26,688 bases of DNA from Chara braunii (taxonomy: Eukaryota > Streptophyta > Charophyceae > Charales > Characeae), in NCBI GenBank assembly GCA_003427395.1, contig BFEA01000200.1:1250502-1277189 (forward strand), given 5' to 3'. Below the pieces are notes generated by a model, which saw nothing but the letters and a program-made list of their open reading frames with translations, did not search any database and had not been told where the DNA came from. Both the position numbers and the translations under genes were made by a program. Below are positions 1 through 8,348 of the stretch, piece by piece (positions within the stretch are counted from its first letter, which is position 1; every line of letters begins with the position of its first letter).

Positions 1-17
1 GAGAGAGAGAGAGAGAG
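1..17. repeat. (GA)n microsatellite at the window edge
   Basis: Uninterrupted GA dinucleotides open the window. The other edge (26662-26688) is also a GA run, so both edges lie in simple repeat. Visible directly. Confidence 0.95.
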
Positions 18-915
18 GGAAAAACATAGGAAGAAACCGAAAAAAGAAAAGAAACAAAACGAAAAGCAAGAACGAAGAGCAAGGTCGAGTGTCCGAAATG
101 CTACGGTAGTAGCAGGAGCGAACGAAAGACGCCGGGTCGACCAAGGCCCCTCAAAAGAGAAGGGGACATTTCGCGGCCAGGCAGGCTGAGGCAGCGTCGT
201 CACATTTATAATACCCTGACTACGACGCTTCCCAGTTCATGCAGGAATCTGTCAATCAAGCCACGTGAGGCACATGTGAGTGATACTCAGCACAGGGATT
301 GCAACAAATCTCCCTCCCTGCTATGCCATATCGACACGTCACCCCTCTCACGTTATTATTATCTTTTTATTTTTATTTTTTTCAGCCGAAGCCGGGTAAT
401 GGCCCCGGTATGCTTCTTTTTTCTTTCGCTTTTTATGTTTAAATCATTATCACTTGATTAACTCGCAAAAAAAGTCGGTCGTTCGACGATCAGTCGTTCT
501 CCGACTAGTATTGCTATCAAATCGCTTTAGTGAATCCAACGTCAGTCCGACAGTCGTTCACCACAATCAATCAAGCAATCAAACGGGGCGGCACTCCCAA
601 TCAGATCAACAAAGGGAGGAGCACAATACCCCAGTCATCACAACAACACCAGTCATGGACAACCCACCTCCATCAAAAGGTCAATCAGTCAATCATCCAA
701 CTGATGATAGCGTATCGCGTGCGGTTCATAGCAATAGTCTACCAGCAAAACAAATGCTCAAGGTAGACAGGGCGACGGGGGCGGGGGGGAGCAGACTCTA
801 CCTTTCGGAGACATGTGGGTCTCACACACCCGTTCTGTTTCTTTCCTTTTTTCTCTTTTCTTGCAATGCAACAGCTCTGATCTATTCGCTCGCGAGGAGA
901 GGCACGTGTGCTGGA

Positions 916-954
916 ACCGGGACCAGCGACCGGGACCAGCGACCGGGGCCAGCG
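916..954. repeat. Three tandem copies of a 13-bp unit
   Basis: Units at 916-928, 929-941 and 942-954 read ACCGGGACCAGCG twice exactly, then once with a single A-to-G change. The array lies inside the 384-1065 interval. Confidence 0.85.
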
Positions 955-1011
955 ACACTTACGAAACATCATTTACTCAGATACATTTAACACACCCTGT
1001 CACACCCTAAC

Positions 1012-1038
1012 AAAAAAAAAAAAAAAAAAAAAAAAAAA
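1012..1038. repeat. Poly(A) tract of 27 bases
   Basis: An uninterrupted A run directly before the right inverted-repeat arm at 1041. It could be the tail of a short retroelement on the plus strand, because CACACCCTGTCACACCCTAA precedes it, or a simple expansion. Confidence 0.9.
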
Positions 1039-1311
1039 CACCGGGACCATTACCCGGCTTCGGCTAAGGCCCTAAGGGTCACCGATTTATACACAAATAC
1101 CCCCCCATAAGCTAGCTACCTATTTTCCGGTTCCAGCCCGGGCCGCCAGGCCCAGATATCACTTGGGAATCTAGTGACACCCATTCTGACGTATTGAAAG
1201 AATTGTTTTTTTATTTTATTTTTTTTTAAGCAACAACCCGAGACAACCTACTAAGCAATCAACGAAAAATCAATGGCTTGCAGATGCCGTAAGAAAATAC
1301 ACTGTACTGAC

Positions 1312-1682
1312 CTGAATGCCATCAAATCTCCAAACCCTTCGGGTCTTCTCTTCGGCGTTGGTGGCGCAGATACTGGGGCGGGAGCTGGGGACGATGAAGA
1401 TGAAGTGGTGTTCGAAGAAACGTCCACAGACGTCGATGGCTTGCTCGTGTCGTCTCCCTGTGTATGTCATTCGATTGCCCGGGTCCACGGAACGAAAAAC
1501 AACAATGAGCCACGTCAGCACAGGTCCCGACCTTCCACACTAGATGAACTGCATGCAGGATGATTCACCCACGACATACATACCTTCTTTTTTTTATGGA
1601 ACAAAAAAAAAAGAAAAAGAAAAAAAAACTCACCTTTGACGAAGTCGCGATCTCGAGGAGGGTTATACATATACGGGCATCC
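1312..1682 (-). CDS. Two candidate exons of an unidentified host gene
   Basis: On the minus strand, 1682-1634 (49 bp) follows a TTTAG acceptor and ends at donor AAAG|GTGAGT. A 176-bp T-rich intron ends in ACACAG, and the second exon runs 1457-1312 (146 bp) to donor TTCAG|GTCAGT. The phases agree: 1 base plus 16 codons, then 48 codons plus 2 bases, with no stop. The second exon encodes a Ser/Thr/Pro/Ala-rich linker-like stretch (includes SSNTTSSSSSPAPAPVSAPP) followed by a basic patch (TPKRRPEG) and GFGDLMAF. I do not recognise the protein. A competing plus-strand frame at 1273-1563 covers the same DNA. Connection to the exon at 3185-3403 is possible, but no linking exon was found. Everything beyond the splice-site match is inference. 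Confidence 0.3.
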
Positions 1683-1838
1683 CTAAACCTACACTCTTGT
1701 CGACGTTGCCATTATTGAATCGATCTGATTTATATATTTGTTAAGGGGCAACAGGCTAACAGCAACTGCTGGAAAAAGGGTCGAGCGTGCCGCACATGCA
1801 ACATCCTCTTTTACTTCGGTACCAAAGCCAATCGTTGT

Positions 1839-1892
1839 CCCACCCACCACCCACCACCCACACCACCCACCACCCACCACCCACCACCCACC
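1839..1892. repeat. CCACCCA-type minisatellite
   Basis: About seven degenerate copies of a 7-bp CCCACCA unit, purely C/A on the plus strand. It creates artificial Gly/Trp/Val-rich frames on the minus strand that should not be read as protein. Confidence 0.9.
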
Positions 1893-2076
1893 GTGCAGTG
1901 TTCAGTGTCTTCCAAACTTTGCTCTGAGCAGTGAATCGCTGTAATCTCTACCTTCTTCAGCCAAACATCTAGCATAATACAGTAATATGGCCTATCGTCG
2001 TGACCGTATGCAAAGCCTGTTCCCAAATACTGTCACAATGCTGGGGCACTGTGGGCTAGAAGGTACAATAAGCTCA

Positions 2077-2103
2077 GTTCTAGAAGTTCTTGTCTTCTAG
2101 AAC
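2077..2103. repeat. Short perfect hairpin
   Basis: GTTCTAGAAG (2077-2086) is perfectly complementary to CTTCTAGAAC (2094-2103) across a 7-base loop. It is not followed by a T run, so nothing suggests a terminator. Role unknown. Confidence 0.6.
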
Positions 2104-2410
2104 ACGCCAGATAAATAGTTTTTGTTTTTTTTTTTAAGCGTGTCCAGGAAAACATTCTATCGACGTAGCAAGCGGACAACCACTACCCATACAACTCGAT
2201 CATGCATGGAGCTGGAATCCTAGCCAAATACAGGTACCAAATAAGCAACACGCTGTGTCTGGTTTATCACACACAGCAAACGAGCAAAGCTAGCGCATGT
2301 AGCCAAAAGGTGTCCAATCACGAAATGCCAACTATCAAACAATTAATTACTCGGAGCTTTCGAAGAATCCGATCCAGATCCTGACCAGATCCTAAGGAGC
2401 TATAAAATAT

Positions 2411-2423
2411 CCACACACACACA

Positions 2424-2485
<62 letters not shown>

Positions 2486-2491
2486 CACAGC

Positions 2492-2554
<63 letters not shown>

Positions 2555-2560
2555 GCACAT
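2411..2560. repeat. Long (CA)n microsatellite
   Basis: About 150 bp of CA dinucleotides with a few interruptions (ATGTACACAGCA near 2481-2492). The Cys/Val frames read through it are repeat translations, not proteins. Confidence 0.95.
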
Positions 2561-2916
2561 GGATACTCTTAATGTTCAGAATTGTGGCTGACAGTTCTTG
2601 AAAATTGAGGGTTTTGGGGTTGCTTTTCACGAGCACGGCCGGCAAAAGAACACACAAGCTCGGGCAACACGAAGAAGACCGCAGTCCCTAGCTGCGAGGT
2701 ACCCACTTCTGCCCGCGAGNCACATATACACACATACACACACATATACACACATACACACAATCTTAATGTTTAGAATTCGGAGACGAAAGTGGCTGAA
2801 ATGGCTTGCTTTGGAGTTGGATTTCACGAGCACGGCCGGCAAAAGAACACACAAGCTCGGGCAACACGAAGAAGACCGCAGTCCCTAGCTGCGAGGTACC
2901 CACTTCTGCCCGCGAG
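2561..2916. repeat. Direct duplication of about 155 bp around an assembly N
   Basis: The segments 2625-2719 and 2822-2916 are identical over 95 bp at an offset of 197. The flanks just before them (CTTAATGTTCAGAATT versus CTTAATGTTTAGAATT, and TTTGGGGTTG versus TTTGGAGTTG) are clearly related but diverged. The first copy ends exactly at the N at 2720, after which a short CA/TA microsatellite leads into the second copy. This is either a true tandem duplication or two alleles placed side by side at a poorly joined contig end. The sharp change from identical to diverged sequence is odd for either explanation. Confidence 0.8.
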
Positions 2917-3184
2917 AAGAAATGAAGAGAGGCCAATCAGAAACGGAGTGACGACAGAGGGAAGGAAACAGTAGGTAGGAAAGAGAGTGACCGCTGGTAG
3001 AGGACCTGCAAGGAGTGAGAGGACCAGAACAAGTTCTCGGACAAAAACCAAAAAGAGAGGGAACGGGTGATGGAAAACGAACTTCAAGGTGAAACTAGAG
3101 TTAGGCGGGTTAAGGGTTAGCAGGCAGGCGAATCAACCACACGCTGTCATGCAGGGCACAGCAATAGTGAGCGGACGAGCTTAC

Positions 3185-3403
3185 CTCAGCCCTGCAGATA
3201 GTGAGCGGACGTGATCGAGTCGCCATCTTCTGATCGGCAATTCGAAGTGCAGGCATCCTGCCAAGACCGGAGGGGAAGGCACAAGGAGACGTCTTCCCGT
3301 ACACATGAGCAGAGGAAGAAGACGACGTCGTTCCTGCCGCCATAGCCGCAGCCATGGTGATAGCTTGGGCCTTGACAATCGCACTGCCGATGCAGCTGGC
3401 CAT
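3185..3403 (-). CDS. Probable first exon with a plastid-targeting N-terminus
   Basis: The minus strand starts at ATG 3403-3401 in a good context (AAAATGGCC) and runs 73 codons to a strong donor, GCTGAG|GTAAGC, in phase 0. The frame is also open upstream, but no other in-frame ATG is present and I saw no ATG in the roughly 100 bases before the start. The peptide begins MASCIGSAIVKAQAIT, is rich in Ala/Ser/Thr with few acidic residues, carries SSSSS, then basic residues, and ends in RPLTICRAE. TIC-RA resembles the I/V-x-C/A|A processing motif of plastid transit peptides, so the mature protein would start near the exon end. Its identity cannot be told because the next exon was not found with confidence. 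Candidate acceptors near 3006 and 2917 give stops or the wrong phase. Real coding exon is likely; the function of the mature product is unknown. Confidence 0.5.
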
Positions 3404-4200
3404 TTTTGCAGCGACCACAGATGCTACTGTAGGTAGAAGCAAATGCAAATGTTCCTCTCTCCACACACACTGCTCACACCCTCCTGCACCTGAGAATCTG
3501 AAATGCAAGATCGACTCCTTCTCCTACTTCGCCTTGAAGTTCTCCTTCTCCTTCTCCTTCTCCCACCCCAACTACCGCGTGTGCAGCTGTCTCCAACTCG
3601 ATCCCAGCTGTTGCAGCTAGTCGCTGAGTCACTGAGCTGCTCTGCTCCTCTCGTCGGCTACGACAGAGATCGGATAAGCACGCAAGGAGTCGTGAGTAAC
3701 GAATGATCGATCAGATCACAAGGTCCGAAAAGTCGACAAGGAGAGAGAGAGAGACAGACTTCGACGACGACGACAAGAAAAGTCGGCAATCGAGATGGAA
3801 AAAAGGGAGGACGACTCGCTTCACTGACGCTTGCACTGAAACTGACGAAACAACATATATAGAGACAGCAGTATGATTCGCGCCTCGATCGTGGTCCGCT
3901 ACAACCGTCCGTCGAACGATTGCTACGTAGTAGCCGTCGATCTGCGAAATCTACGGGCAGAAATGGAACACCCCTGTCGTGTGCATGCACGCCCCTAATT
4001 GCATCATTCAGCAGACAGAGAGGGTGGCAGTCCTCCAGCCGTTCTGTTCTTGCTCGGAGATCGGGTGAACAGGGTGCTTCGATCCGCTAAGGTAGCAGCA
4101 GCGCACGATGTCAACGATGTAAATCGTGCCTGCGTGGCGATCGCAAGGCCACAGCTACGCTGCTACTGAAAAAGGACGCCCTTACCGCCGTAGGTAGGGC
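3404..4200 (-). promoter_or_regulatory. Likely 5' UTR and promoter region of the 3403 exon
   Basis: About 800 bp upstream of the minus-strand ATG contain no convincing open frame. The mRNA-sense strand has a GAGAAG-type purine run (plus-strand CTTCTC repeats at about 3538-3563) roughly 140 bp before the ATG, a common composition in plant leaders. I could not fix a TATA box or a transcription start. The assignment is positional inference only. Confidence 0.3.
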
Positions 4201-4287
4201 TACTTTTTAGGTCCGCCTTGCATGCACGCAGATATGCCGCCCGTCGATCGCTTCGTGTTTTTTCCTTTTTTTTTTCAGTTTGTATTG

Positions 4288-4288
4288 A

Positions 4289-4321
<33 letters not shown>
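4288..4321. repeat. (AAT)n microsatellite
   Basis: About eleven AAT triplets between a T-rich tract and unique sequence. Confidence 0.95.
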
Positions 4322-4446
4322 TTTGTTTGAGGTGGCTGTCCATCAGCCGCCAAGTCGCAGTACGTAGCTGGCTGGTGCCCGCTCGAGTAGTTTCCTTCTT
4401 CGAACATTCTTGGAAGTGGCCAGAGTGACCAATGCCACGAATTTTT

Positions 4447-4500
4447 CAGATTTGGACGGCCCTTTTTTTTTTTTTTTTTTTTTTCAGACTTGGACGGCCC
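4447..4500. mobile_element. Poly(T) flanked by a 16-bp direct repeat
   Basis: CAGATTTGGACGGCCC (4447-4462) is followed by 22 T (4463-4484) and then CAGACTTGGACGGCCC (4485-4500), with one mismatch between the repeats. A poly(A) tail bounded by a target-site duplication is the signature of target-primed reverse transcription. Here there is no body between tail and repeat, so it could be an extremely 5'-truncated retroelement insertion on the minus strand. A local duplication followed by homopolymer expansion is the alternative. Confidence 0.5.
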
Positions 4501-4793
4501 TGAGCTACCAATTCTCGAAAAGTTCTGGACCTGGTCCAGCGGAACTTGGCCCCAACGGGGAACGGGCGGGTCTTTTCCCTGGTGGCTGGCCGTCGATCTT
4601 CGTTATTATCTATGGACAGCACAGCATGTATCCTTGCGATGGGTAGCCGGCAATGTGCGGCCACGGATTGCTGGGACCAACGAAGGAAAGTCCCGCTTGT
4701 CACGACTACCTTTTTTTTTATATATATATAATTTAAATCCGTTGGCTGGGAAACCCTCAACATCTCAACGCGGAGGGTCTGGGGCCGTTACCC

Positions 4794-4931
4794 AGCTTAG
4801 GGCCTAATGATCCGACTGGCAAAGAGGATTGGACGTGATAGTGGAAAGGTGCAAACAATTGTGATTGATCTGCGATTCTGCATATCTGCGTGAAATACGT
4901 CCAGGTTCCGCCACTCATTCCAACCCTCTTT
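4794..4931. mobile_element. Left part of a foldback (MITE-like) element split by a LINE
   Basis: The left arm (AGCTTAGGGCC at 4794-4804, then TGGCAAAGAGGATTGGA from about 4817) pairs with the sequence after the LINE at 7121-7160 (TCCAACCCTCTTTGCCA ... GGCCCTTAGGCTT). The body carries the internal motif GATTCTGCATAT, shared with relatives at 7701-7869 and 13504-13660. The pre-insertion element would have been about 180 bp (4794-4931 plus 7135-7160). This is older than the LINE, which sits inside its right arm. Confidence 0.65.
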
Positions 4932-7119
4932 TTTTTCTTTTTTTTTTTCAACAAGACTGTATTTATTATTAAAGTCTTTAACCAGAGGCCGGGGACCTCA
5001 CAATTCTACCCGGATTGCTGGAAAACAAGTCCAGCGTCCTATTCGGGTAACCAATCTGGAAAACATGCCCAAGTCCGCACAAAGAAAAAAGCAGACTACC
5101 AGCTGGAAACGAGGTCCAGCGTCCTTTCCTAGGGACCAGTTCTGTAGTCTATTGGGCAAGCCCTGGCAGAATCTGCGCGTGCCAGAGAGTAGTGTCTATN
5201 CACAGAACAAATAGTACCCCTCTTGACAGTCTATTGACTATCCCTGATCGAACTTTTAACCAAGGGTTTTGGTTTCTGGCTGTTGCTGATTCTAAAAAGG
5301 CTAACTTTCAACTAACAGAATGTTCATCCCATAGAAGTCTAGAAAAATATGTTTGGCCTGAAGCCAGTGATCCTGCCCATCTAAAGGGCTGTTCCCACAA
5401 TTTGGGACTCGTCTCCTTCCTGAGTTCTGCTAGTATTAACAGGCGGACCGAATACCGAAATTGGTTCCTGATAGCAGCCTGAGAGGTAGGTTTGGAGCAA
5501 AACCTTCTGTCCCTACGTGCTAGCCACAGAATCCAGAAAGCTATCGCACGGAATTTGTAGGCCACAGCCCTACCCTTTGTTATTGTAGTAACTCNAGATA
5601 TCACAAAGTCTTGGGTCCATACATTAGAATCCCNGTAGGCTCTCAGNCATGTATCTTGTAACCATTCCCAGAAACCTCTGGCCACCACCCATTCCCACCA
5701 TAGGTGTGCAGAGGACTCCACCCTCGGATAGGGGCAATGATCACAGAAGATACTCACCATCATGCCCTTTTCTGAACACCATTCTGCAATGGGCACGCAG
5801 GAGTGCATATGCATCCACTGCAGCCCTCCCATTTTGACCTCTGTGATTCCTGCGATCATCTGACAGTAGAACGGTAACCACTTGTCCACAAATGTTTAAA
5901 AAGGCATAGTATTGAAACGTTTATTCCACGATAAACATGATTGTGCTTTCATAGAGGAAGCTTTCGAATGTAACTTGTACCCCAGTTTAGGTCCGTAGTC
6001 ACTGATTGAGATTTTGGTGGGTGCTGACTCCCCAGAATCCACTGCCCATCCCACCTCATTTGAGTCTGGTCTGTTGTCCTCCAACTGTGTTGCCTGATCG
6101 AGAACTTGGACCACCGGAGTCCCTTCTTGAGTAAGGAAGGAGATTACATTGATAGGCTTGCCCATATTGCTTCTAGAGATAAGGGTGCTATCCCTTTTGA
6201 CAAAATCAGGTGGCAGTTCCCTGATCCAGACCTCCGCTTCCAGATCATTCCCGGCCCTTGAGTCCGTGATATGCAGTATCTGTTCTGCAGATTGGGGATC
6301 CGACCACCAGGTGTCCTCTAGCCAATCCTCACTTTCAGTTTTCAGTAGTTCAAACCATGCTGGGGGAACATCCAAGATCAAGGTCTTCAAATGCGTATGT
6401 ATCCCTCGAAGGCCTCTGAGTTTGTGCTTGAGGGCGTCTGCAGTCTTCCACTCTTTCCGGTTCCGGTCCCAAATGTGTTCCACCTTCCATATGCCTCTCT
6501 GGAGCCATTTGCGTCCGAAGTTACCTTTCCTTGAGGAAACGCTGAATACTGCTCCTAGCTCCCCTCGGATTGCAGGGTTCTCAAAAAGGGGCATTGAGAG
6601 AATCCTTTCTGCTGAGGCACATTCCTTAATCGTGGTCGGTTGCATTTTGGACCATGCTTTGAGTATTGGGCCCCAGGTAGGAGAGTTAATGTTCTTAGCC
6701 AGTGAAGGGAAAAACAAACAATCCCATACTGCTGAGTTGTCGGATAACGACCATTCGGAAGTAAGGATGGAGATGGCTAGCTGAATCCAAGGAGTATCTT
6801 TTGGAAGAGTTAGTAATCTGGTAACCCATTTCGTTAGTAGTGCTCTGTTATGGATCTCGGGGTCAATAATCCCAAGTCCCCCATCGTTCTTTTTCTCAAT
6901 AATTTTCCACGAAGCCATTTTGGATATGCATGAGGACACTTCTGAGTCCCCTTTCCAAATGAATCTGGATAGGAGTTGGCGAATCAGTTGAGCTGAGGAC
7001 TGAGATAGCTCTCTAAACGAAAGGATGTACCAGATAGTAGATAGGATCGAGACGTTAGCCACCATTGCACGACCCAACAGTGATAAGAATTTTTTTTTAG
7101 ACCAATGTGCACATGAGTT
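4932..7119 (-). mobile_element. 5'-truncated plant-type LINE with target-site duplication
   Basis: The inserted body is about 2.2 kb. Its 3' poly(A) tail appears as T-rich 4928-4948 on the plus strand, and its 5' end is at 7119. The target-site duplication ATTCCAACCCTCTTT occurs at 4917-4931 and 7120-7134; its tail-side edge is ambiguous by 1-2 bases because of the T run. The coding frame is open right to the 5' junction, which is typical of abortive reverse transcription. The segment between 5307 and the tail is the 3' UTR, with the motif GTCCAGCGTCCT repeated near 5030 and 5114. Ns at 5200, 5595, 5634 and 5647 mark uncertain bases. It is a non-autonomous relic: endonuclease and the catalytic part of reverse transcriptase are absent. 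Confidence 0.85.
5308..7119 (-). pseudogene. LINE reverse transcriptase C-terminus with zf-RVT region
   Basis: Minus-strand frame of about 600 codons with one in-frame TAA at 5898-5896. The first part reads like the end of a plant LINE reverse transcriptase: KKFLSLLGRAMVANVSILST, RFIWKGD, and GGLGIIDPEIHNRALLTKWV are the usual conserved blocks after the polymerase core. The second part (after the stop) matches the zinc-binding zf-RVT region: LPFYCQ, HSCVPIAEWCSEKG, then FCDHCPYP, ESSAHLWWEW and AFWILWLARRDRRF. The last Cys expected in the zf-RVT pattern (normally within H-L-x-x-x-C) is read as Trp. The product would have bound and copied element RNA. Truncation, the stop and the three unread bases make it non-functional. 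Family assignment is confident; the exact clade is not determined. Confidence 0.85.
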
Positions 7120-7160
7120 ATTCCAACCCTCTTTGCCACTGGCATCTGGCCCTTAGGCTT
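7120..7160. mobile_element. Right arm of the split foldback element
   Basis: Starts with the second copy of the LINE target-site duplication and continues CTTTGCCACTGGCATC and GGCCCTTAGGCTT, the complement of the left arm at 4794-4835. No further structure was recognised in 7161-7500 beyond short GTGGGACC-like words. Confidence 0.6.
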
Positions 7161-7509
7161 GTGCCGGAAACCAGCGGGTCCACCGCTCGACCACCTTTCT
7201 TCCTTTCGCCGCTTCCTGTTCGAATGAGGGTGCCACCTTCTCCCTTCTGCCCCCGAGTACAACGCACGGTCACTATAGTTGTATTTGAGGCATCTTTCAG
7301 TCTAGATACAGCAACTATAATGACCGTACCTTGTACTTTGTATTAGGGGGAAGAAGGTAGTGGCGCTGCTGGTGCACGCTGCTTCTGCCATAGCGTCTGC
7401 CATGTGACCGCTTGTCAATGGATCGTTGCAGAATATCTGACGGTCGAGATGTCAGGCGGGAAAAGCGGTCACACTGCAGTGGAGATATCAGGAGCAAGGT
7501 CCCACTTTC

Positions 7510-7612
7510 CCGGGGCTAGGTCCCACTTACACGAATTAAGCGATATTGACCATAGATAACAAAGATCGAAGGGCAGAATCTCGTAGTTCGTGCAAGTGGA
7601 CCTTGCCCCCGG
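7510..7612. mobile_element. Foldback element, about 103 bp (copy A)
   Basis: The left end CGGGGCTAGGTCCCACTTAC pairs with the right end GTGCAAGTGGACCTTGCCCC, extending inward through GAATTA/TAGTTC. The centre carries CCATAGATAACAAAGATCGA, also seen reversed at about 4590-4615. Same family as 7904-8004, 8032-8138 and 8140-8236. It contains no coding capacity. Confidence 0.7.
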
Positions 7613-7645
7613 ATTTTGTGTTCCTCACCGTCGATCCTTGTAATC

Positions 7646-7672
7646 TTTTTTTTTTTTTTTTTTTTTTTTTTT
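7646..7672. repeat. Poly(T) tract of 27 bases
   Basis: Uninterrupted T run between foldback copies. I could not match flanking direct repeats, so it is not assigned to a retroelement tail. Confidence 0.9.
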
Positions 7673-7682
7673 CGGTCCTAGG

Positions 7683-7719
7683 CTTGTGGGACCCCGCCCC
7701 AGGGCCGAGGTCCCACAAG
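7683..7719. repeat. Perfect 11-bp-stem hairpin
   Basis: CTTGTGGGACC (7683-7693) pairs with GGTCCCACAAG (7709-7719). The right half doubles as the terminus of the next foldback element, suggesting two elements of the same family abut here head to head. Confidence 0.75.
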
Positions 7720-7869
7720 CAAAAAGGATAGGATCAAGTTCCTGAATCTGGATGTGTTTTAAGCACAGATGCAGAAAAACAGTTCAATCTCGATTCCCTG
7801 CACATCTCCATAAACTCGTCCAGATTCAGGCATTCGATCCGACCCTCTTTGCTAGTGGGACCACGCCCT
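7701..7869. mobile_element. Foldback element, about 169 bp (longer subtype)
   Basis: The ends AGGGCCGAGGTCCCACAAGC and GCTAGTGGGACCACGCCCT pair over about 34 bp, continuing inward as AAAAAGGATAGGATC against GATCCGACCCTCTTT, then CCTGAATCTGGA against TCCAGATTCAGG (perfect, 12 bp). The whole element folds as one long hairpin. Close relatives are the LINE-split copy (4794-7160) and 13504-13660. Confidence 0.75.
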
Positions 7870-7903
7870 AGGCGTCGGAGTTATGATCATCCCAAAAAGC
7901 ATT

Positions 7904-8004
7904 TAGGGCCGAGTTTCACTTACTCGAAATCTCAAATCCCTGACCGTCGATTGGGAAGATCAACGGCCAGAGATGAAGAATCAGCGTCAGTGGGACTTGG
8001 CCCT
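7904..8004. mobile_element. Foldback element, about 101 bp (copy B)
   Basis: The ends AGGGCCGAGTTTCACTTACT and CAGTGGGACTTGGCCCT pair imperfectly. The centre GACCGTCGAT-N-GATCAACGGCC matches the other short copies. This is the most diverged member of the cluster. Confidence 0.6.
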
Positions 8005-8031
8005 TAGAAGCACTCCACTTTCATGACGGAT

Positions 8032-8138
8032 CCGGGGGCTAGGTCCCACTTGCACGAATTAAGAGTTCGAGACCGTAGATAGCCGAGATTAACGGCCAAG
8101 ATCTCCTAATCCGTGCAAGTGGGACCTTGCCCCGGGGG
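8032..8138. mobile_element. Foldback element, about 107 bp (copy C)
   Basis: The cleanest copy. GGGGGCTAGGTCCCACTTGC and GCAAGTGGGACCTTGCCCC are near-perfect inverted ends, continuing through ACGAATTA/TAATCCGT. The centre is GACCGTAGAT-N-GATTAACGGCC. It abuts copy D directly. Confidence 0.8.
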
Positions 8139-8139
8139 A

Positions 8140-8236
8140 AGGTCCCTTTTGCAGGGATTACGAGATTTTGGCATTTTGGCAGTTCATTTTCACTATCTAC
8201 TGCCCCTACAGCTCTTAATCCGTGCAAGTGGGACCT
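8140..8236. mobile_element. Foldback element, about 97 bp (copy D)
   Basis: AGGTCCCTTTTGCAGGGATTA pairs with TAATCCGTGCAAGTGGGACCT at most positions. The centre differs from copies A-C. It lies just upstream of the predicted 8349 gene, so its arms may fall in that gene's promoter or leader. Confidence 0.7.
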
Positions 8237-8348
8237 ATAGCTCCTGGAGGAGGGGTCCCGGTTTCTTAGCTGTCCTTCATTTCTGGCCGTTGTTCTTCGG
8301 AATCTAGGGTTCGATCTTTTCTAATCTTCCTTTCTAATCTATGGTAGG

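Larger units (their letters stand above)
384..1065. repeat. 25-bp inverted-repeat pair bounding a possible foldback element
   Basis: The arm at 384-408 (begins AGCCGAAGCCGGGTAATGG) is the reverse complement of 1041-1065 at 24 of 25 positions, about 630 bp apart. A T-rich tract precedes the left arm and a 27-A run (1012-1038) precedes the right arm. A shortened relative of the right arm lies at about 4783-4805 (CCGTTACCCAGCTTAGGGCC), so the motif is dispersed. The interior holds open frames of 178 and 78 codons, but they have no recognisable domain and no codon pattern I trust. I infer a non-autonomous palindromic mobile element. No clear target-site duplication was found. Confidence 0.4.

Noticed and set aside
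454-990. 178-codon plus-strand open frame
   Set aside because: No recognisable domain, no splice support, overlapping frames on both strands, and it spans tandem repeats inside a putative mobile element.
1273-1563. 96-codon plus-strand frame with an acidic stretch
   Set aside because: The minus-strand exon model on the same DNA has better splice signals; the acidic run is the complement of its Ser-rich linker.
2318-2763. Long Cys/Val and Thr/His open frames
   Set aside because: They are translations of the CA/GT microsatellite and have no stop only because of the repeat. The same holds for 9752-10173.
2822-2917. Second exon of the 3403 gene after the GCGGGCAG acceptor
   Set aside because: The acceptor is reasonable, but the phase-0 frame meets a stop after six codons, and the open frame needs another phase.
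3098-3121. Telomere-like TTAGGG words
   Set aside because: Only one or two imperfect words, not an array.
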